Below, piece by piece: positions 60,293 through 64,000 of a stretch of DNA of 64,000 nt. The notes below the pieces were generated by a model, which was given only the letters and a program-made list of their open reading frames with translations, ran no database searches and had not been told where the DNA came from. How positions within the stretch are numbered: the stretch's first letter is position 1; every line of letters begins with the position of its first letter. Made by a program: the position numbers and the translations under genes. The stretch lies in contig DKQS01000005.1 in NCBI GenBank assembly GCA_002471825.1, forward strand, positions 49,828 through 113,827, in the 5' to 3' direction. This stretch comes from Flavobacteriaceae bacterium UBA7302. Lineage in GTDB: Bacteria; Bacteroidota; Bacteroidia; Flavobacteriales; Flavobacteriaceae.

Positions 60293-63200
60293 ATGAAAAC
60301 CCTTACTCCTAATCTCCGATTTTTATTAAGTATTCTTTTCATTTTAGTATCTCATTTTGCATTCAGTACCCCAAACTCGATTGTGCATACTGAATCTGAT
60401 GATTGTAGCATGTCAAAAACTCATGTGGGAGACTGCTGGACGACAAAAGTAGTTTCAGTAACTCCAGCAAATGGAAAATTTGATATACAAATTTTAGTTA
60501 CCTACACCGGTCAAGGTGGCGGTAGAAATGGATGTAAAGCTTTAAGTCATTATTCCATTGAAGCGGCTGATAATGCATTCTCAAATGTAAGTTGGGCCCC
60601 CGTAACTGGGAACCCTTCGGGAAACATTGAACTTTCCTTAGGTAATAACGATCCTTTTGATGGATTCAAATTGGATAATGTTAGTGGTATTGGAGACGCT
60701 GACCAAGGGTCATTTACCATCAACTATACCTTAGACTATTTACAAGACCAACAATTTTTGGCTAAAGCCGGTAACGACTATACCCAAATTGCAAGCTTTA
60801 GTAAAAATGAATTTACCACATTGGCAAATAGCAACTGTGGTTCGAATAATTCAAATGACGATTGTTCAGATTATCTAACAATGTATGCCTTGGATGACAA
60901 CAATCCTGGCAACTTGTATTTCATCAAGCTTGGAGAAGACCCAGTAACTGTTCATACAGAAGGAGATATTCAAGGATTACAAGATAGCGAAGACATGGAG
61001 TCATTGGCCATTGATGCCAACGGCGATTTATTTTTTATCAATGTAAAACGATCTTCTAAATTGTACAAGATTCCGAAATCGGAATTGGATCAAAATGAAA
61101 ATACACCCGTAAATGCACAATTTATAGGGAATACTGGAATTACAGGGAGTAACAACAAAATCACCAACCTTACTTTCATAAACGGTGAATTATACGGTAT
61201 TGGAGTACGTTCTGAAAAAGTATACAAAATCAGTACTACCGATGGATCAGTAACGCAAGTTGCTACCTTAAACAGAAGTTTTTACACAAGTGGATTAACT
61301 GTTGCTGGAGATGGTACGGTTTATTTGATTTACACAAAAAACAATGGTGACGAAAGTGAATTATGGAAATTCAACTCCTTCCCTAGTGGTGATATCGAAA
61401 AAGTATTAACCATTGAAAACTCAAAGAAAGTAGAATCGCTTGCTGCGCATCCAAACGGATTCTTATATGCTGCGGATGATTTCAACTTCTTCAAACTAGA
61501 CCCTGTTAACAAAACAACGGAGGTAGCAATTGCCTACAAATCTGATATCGAAGGGCTAGCCTTCTTCTATGAAAAAGAGGAAAACTGTTTCAACGCAAAC
61601 AATAGCGACCCATGTACAGATGGCGCTACTGTTGGAACTCCTACTGCCAATGACCCTGATGGTGATGGTATCAACAATGAATGTGATTTGGATGATGATA
61701 ACGACGGAATCTTAGATACTGAAGAATGTGAAGTATTAATCAATGAAACATCTTTTGAAGTAAGAAATGGTAACTCCGTGAATTTTACTTTGGACGCAGT
61801 CGGAACTGGATTTATTTTGGACATAACCAAAATGGACAATAGTTTCAATCTAACAATCAATGGTACTCCATTGACTACCGAAGAAATTCAATTTCAACAA
61901 AACGGTACCCCAACAGGTCAAAATATCCGATTCAAGGATGGTTCTTTATGGGGCAAAAATGGAATCCCACAGATCTACCAATTCGGAAATAATATCAATC
62001 CTGAAACTCCTATCGTACGATTTGTGATTGACGAAAACTTAAATGTAACCATGTATGGTAGCAAAACTGCCAACGGTGAATTAGAGGAACTAGAATTATT
62101 CAACGGAAATAGTTTCAACTCGTTTACATGGAACAGCAATGCCACCAATAACTTTGTGGTGTCTCAAGTAGTAACAGGACCAACCTATATTAATGGTAGA
62201 GTATATGGAACCTATGTAAATTGTGATACAGATGGTGACGGTATCCCAAATAATATTGATTTAGATTCGGACAATGACGGTTGTTACGACGTGGTTGAAT
62301 CAGGTGGTGTGGATGCCAATAACGATGGTATTTTAGACGGAACTGGATTTGATAACACTGGTAAAGTTACTGGTGGAACCAATGGTTACAACGGCGCAAA
62401 CGGTAATGAATACAATGCCCATCAATTGACCATTACGACAAGTCCAACTGACAAAATAGTAAGCCCTGACCAAAGTGCAACATTTACTGTAGTAGCAACT
62501 GCAGAAAGTGCGACTGAATATAATAATGGAAACCCTGAGTACAATACTGCAGGAAATGCAAATGCAGGCATTCAATACCACTGGTATTTGGGTGATCCAA
62601 ACAATGGCGGAACCGCCTTAACCAATTCAGGTATTTATTCTGGAGTAGATTCGGCCACTTTACAAATATCCTTATCTGAAGGATTATCTGGAAATGAATA
62701 TTATGTAAAAGTAAGTCATACCAACAACCCATGTTTGGAAGAAATTTCAAGTGCTACCTTAACAGCCGTTTGGAGCTCAATCGGTGATCGCGTTTGGTTT
62801 GATAGCGATGGTGACACCAATCAAGATCCAGATGAACCAGGATTGGAAGGTGCAACTGTAACTTTGGATCCAAATACTCCTAACGACCCTTCTGATGATC
62901 AAACAACAACAACAGATGCCAATGGAGCTTATATCTTCGAAAACTTATCAGCAGGAACGTATATCATTACGGTTGATGTAAGTACAGTAACAGGAGGAAT
63001 TCCTAATGGAAAAACGGCTAGTGATTTAATCCAAAACTACGATGCAAATGGATTGGATACTCCGAATGAAAGTACTGTTACTTTGGCCATTGGCGAAGAT
63101 AATTTGAATCAAGATTTTGGTTATTTAACCTCTTCTGATGAGACGAGCGGTGGAAACGGCGGTGGTGTTGAGTCTGAGAGTTTAGGTGATGCCTTGACTA

Positions 63201-64000
63201 AGATTTATGTAGGTCGTAAGAAGAACTCTGTGCCTACTGAGTTTGTAAAGAACGACGAAAACAAATACGATAAGAAGAAGTTGCAGAAGATGCAGCCGAA
63301 GAGCAAGGGTCAAACCATGTTGGATATGTTCCCAACCGAGCTTGTTTCTGGGGATGTGGCGCACGTTACTTCTCCAACAGATATTTTAGATTACACCATT
63401 GCTGACGAAGTACTATCTGTAGACTTCTCACTCAACGGACAAACCAAAGGTGTTGTATTGGGTATCAAAACCTCTGATCGAGTGTACAACCACACCAAAG
63501 CATCTTGTGACAGATTGCGTGGTGCAGAGATCTTGAACGTACAGCAAATTCATGTCAATGGATACAACTTCTTAATGCAGGCCTTGCTTCAAAGAAACGG
63601 TGAGGTAGAGTATGCCATCTCCTTTGCCATTGGTAAGAATAATAACGATACCAATTATGATGTACAGACCAACTGGTATGTAAACCATTACAACAAGTTT
63701 AACGATATGTACAACTTCCAAGTGTGGTCTACCCAACCAGCTTATACTGAGAAGTTATTGACAGACATCTTAAACAACTTACAGTCATACATTCCTGTAA
63801 ACCAATTGCAGAATCCACCTTTACCAATGACCTATGCTTCGAAGATCTATAGAGACAAGTCTGAGATGGTGGTAAAGCTTAGAAGTACGCAAACTGGAAC
63901 CAATGCTGAACTAGAAATGACTGAGTTGTATTCAGAGACAGCCAACAACATCAAGCACAGATATACTTCTGTAAGTACTCAAAAAGAGCAAGAGGTACGT
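60293..64000 (+). CDS. giant surface protein with TSP3-like and SdrD-B domains and the shared module (cut by the window end)
   Basis: Frame open from ATG 60293 to the end (1236 codons). Residues 1-25 are a signal peptide. About 30-190 is a beta-rich region with Cys pairs. About 195-425 is propeller-like (SLAIDANGDLFFINVKR, LTFINGELYGIGVRSEK, GLTVAGDGTVYLIYTK). Calcium-binding TSP3-like repeats follow (DPDGDGINNECDLDDDNDG and, further on, DTDGDGIPNNIDLDSDNDG) around a beta domain, then a region with Ig-like strands, and an SdrD B-like domain (about 825-945, IGDRVWFDSDGD ... YIFENLSAGTY). After GGNGGGVESESLG comes the module shared with the preceding gene. A type A sorting domain is expected beyond the window. 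Function unknown. Confidence 0.85.
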   Translation, partial: MKTLTPNLRFLLSILFILVSHFAFSTPNSIVHTESDDCSMSKTHVGDCWTTKVVSVTPANGKFDIQILVTYTGQGGGRNGCKALSHYSIEAADNAFSNVSWAPVTGNPSGNIELSLGNNDPFDGFKLDNVSGIGDADQGSFTINYTLDYLQDQQFLAKAGNDYTQIASFSKNEFTTLANSNCGSNNSNDDCSDYLTMYALDDNNPGNLYFIKLGEDPVTVHTEGDIQGLQDSEDMESLAIDANGDLFFINVKRSSKLYKIPKSELDQNENTPVNAQFIGNTGITGSNNKITNLTFINGELYGIGVRSEKVYKISTTDGSVTQVATLNRSFYTSGLTVAGDGTVYLIYTKNNGDESELWKFNSFPSGDIEKVLTIENSKKVESLAAHPNGFLYAADDFNFFKLDPVNKTTEVAIAYKSDIEGLAFFYEKEENCFNANNSDPCTDGATVGTPTANDPDGDGINNECDLDDDNDGILDTEECEVLINETSFEVRNGNSVNFTLDAVGTGFILDITKMDNSFNLTINGTPLTTEEIQFQQNGTPTGQNIRFKDGSLWGKNGIPQIYQFGNNINPETPIVRFVIDENLNVTMYGSKTANGELEELELFNGNSFNSFTWNSNATNNFVVSQVVTGPTYINGRVYGTYVNCDTDGDGIPNNIDLDSDNDGCYDVVESGGVDANNDGILDGTGFDNTGKVTGGTNGYNGANGNEYNAHQLTITTSPTDKIVSPDQSATFTVVATAESATEYNNGNPEYNTAGNANAGIQYHWYLGDPNNGGTALTNSGIYSGVDSATLQISLSEGLSGNEYYVKVSHTNNPCLEEISSATLTAVWSSIGDRVWFDSDGDTNQDPDEPGLEGATVTLDPNTPNDPSDDQTTTTDANGAYIFENLSAGTYIITVDVSTVTGGIPNGKTASDLIQNYDANGLDTPNESTVTLAIGEDNLNQDFGYLTSSDETSGGNGGGVESESLGDALTKIYVGRKKNSVPTEFVKNDENKYDKKKLQKMQPKSKGQTMLDMFPTELVSGDVAHVTSPTDILDYTIADEVLSVDFSLNGQTKGVVLGIKTSDRVYNHTKASCDRLRGAEILNVQQIHVNGYNFLMQALLQRNGEVEYAISFAIGKNNNDTNYDVQTNWYVNHYNKFNDMYNFQVWSTQPAYTEKLLTDILNNLQSYIPVNQLQNPPLPMTYASKIYRDKSEMVVKLRSTQTGTNAELEMTELYSETANNIKHRYTSVSTQKEQEVR
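63149..64000 (+). other. shared module, copy 2 (in the second giant protein, cut by the window end)
   Basis: Matches 58411-59267 at the protein level with near-colinear length and only small differences. Conserved blocks include KGQTMLDMFPTEL, DVAHVTSPTDILD, SCDRLRGAEIL, AISFAIGKNNND and YNKFNDMYNFQVW. Confidence 0.85.

Overview
The window is chromosomal DNA of a member of the Flavobacteriales (phylum Bacteroidota), probably marine. The evidence is AT-rich DNA, the Bacteroidota promoter pattern (TTG, about 19-21 bases, TAnnTTTG) in front of many genes, no consistent Shine-Dalgarno sequences, type IX secretion (T9SS) sorting domains, a SusC-like TonB receptor with a DUF4249 lipoprotein, and lineage-typical small families (CAL67264 membrane protein, DUF6095, DUF6263, PspC/GIN cassette). 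I see no rRNA, tRNA, CRISPR array, insertion sequence or prophage. Most of the window is ordinary core genome.

Layout. 0.1-7.7 kb: monomeric NADP isocitrate dehydrogenase, a TonB receptor/DUF4249 pair, murQ with a small membrane protein, and an arginine-rich secreted repeat protein. 7.7-15.7 kb (minus strand): ettA, two small proteins, 2,4-dienoyl-CoA reductase, an operon of FMN reductase, MarR regulator and two pirins, and a NUDIX hydrolase. 15.8-26.5 kb: carbon metabolism. Malate synthase and isocitrate lyase (glyoxylate shunt) run divergently from a RamB-like regulator, followed by an acyl-CoA carboxylase beta subunit, pta-ackA and yebC. 26.7-33.1 kb: DUF4442, DUF4870, a PadR/PspC/GIN envelope cassette, DUF2721, a D-Ala-D-Ala dipeptidase and a secreted protein. 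33.2-38.1 kb: pyruvate dehydrogenase E1 alpha and E2, DUF6263, and a second 2-oxoacid dehydrogenase E2.

38.2-52.3 kb: a complete C5 haem pathway. The minus-strand run is hemA, a hemC-hemD fusion, hemB, a small secreted protein, hemL, hemE, a DUF6973-like protein, an EI24 membrane protein and hemF. The diverging plus-strand run is an AraC regulator, a SpoU methyltransferase, hemH and hemJ. Downstream of hemF is a leucine-rich-repeat-like T9SS protein flanked on its far side by a duplicated 3' end of hemF, a sign of a recombination event. 52.3-64 kb: an MFS transporter, a lipocalin-like lipoprotein, recR, a sodium:solute symporter, and two giant T9SS surface proteins. The second giant protein runs off the window.

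The least described element is the pair of giant surface proteins. Their N-terminal halves are unrelated, but both carry the same long uncharacterised module after an identical kind of Gly-rich linker. Its residues are strongly conserved while many codons differ synonymously. Also notable are the mosaic hemF duplication, the operator-like palindromes at aceB and fadH, and an Asp-to-Asn change in the catalytic motif of the second E2.
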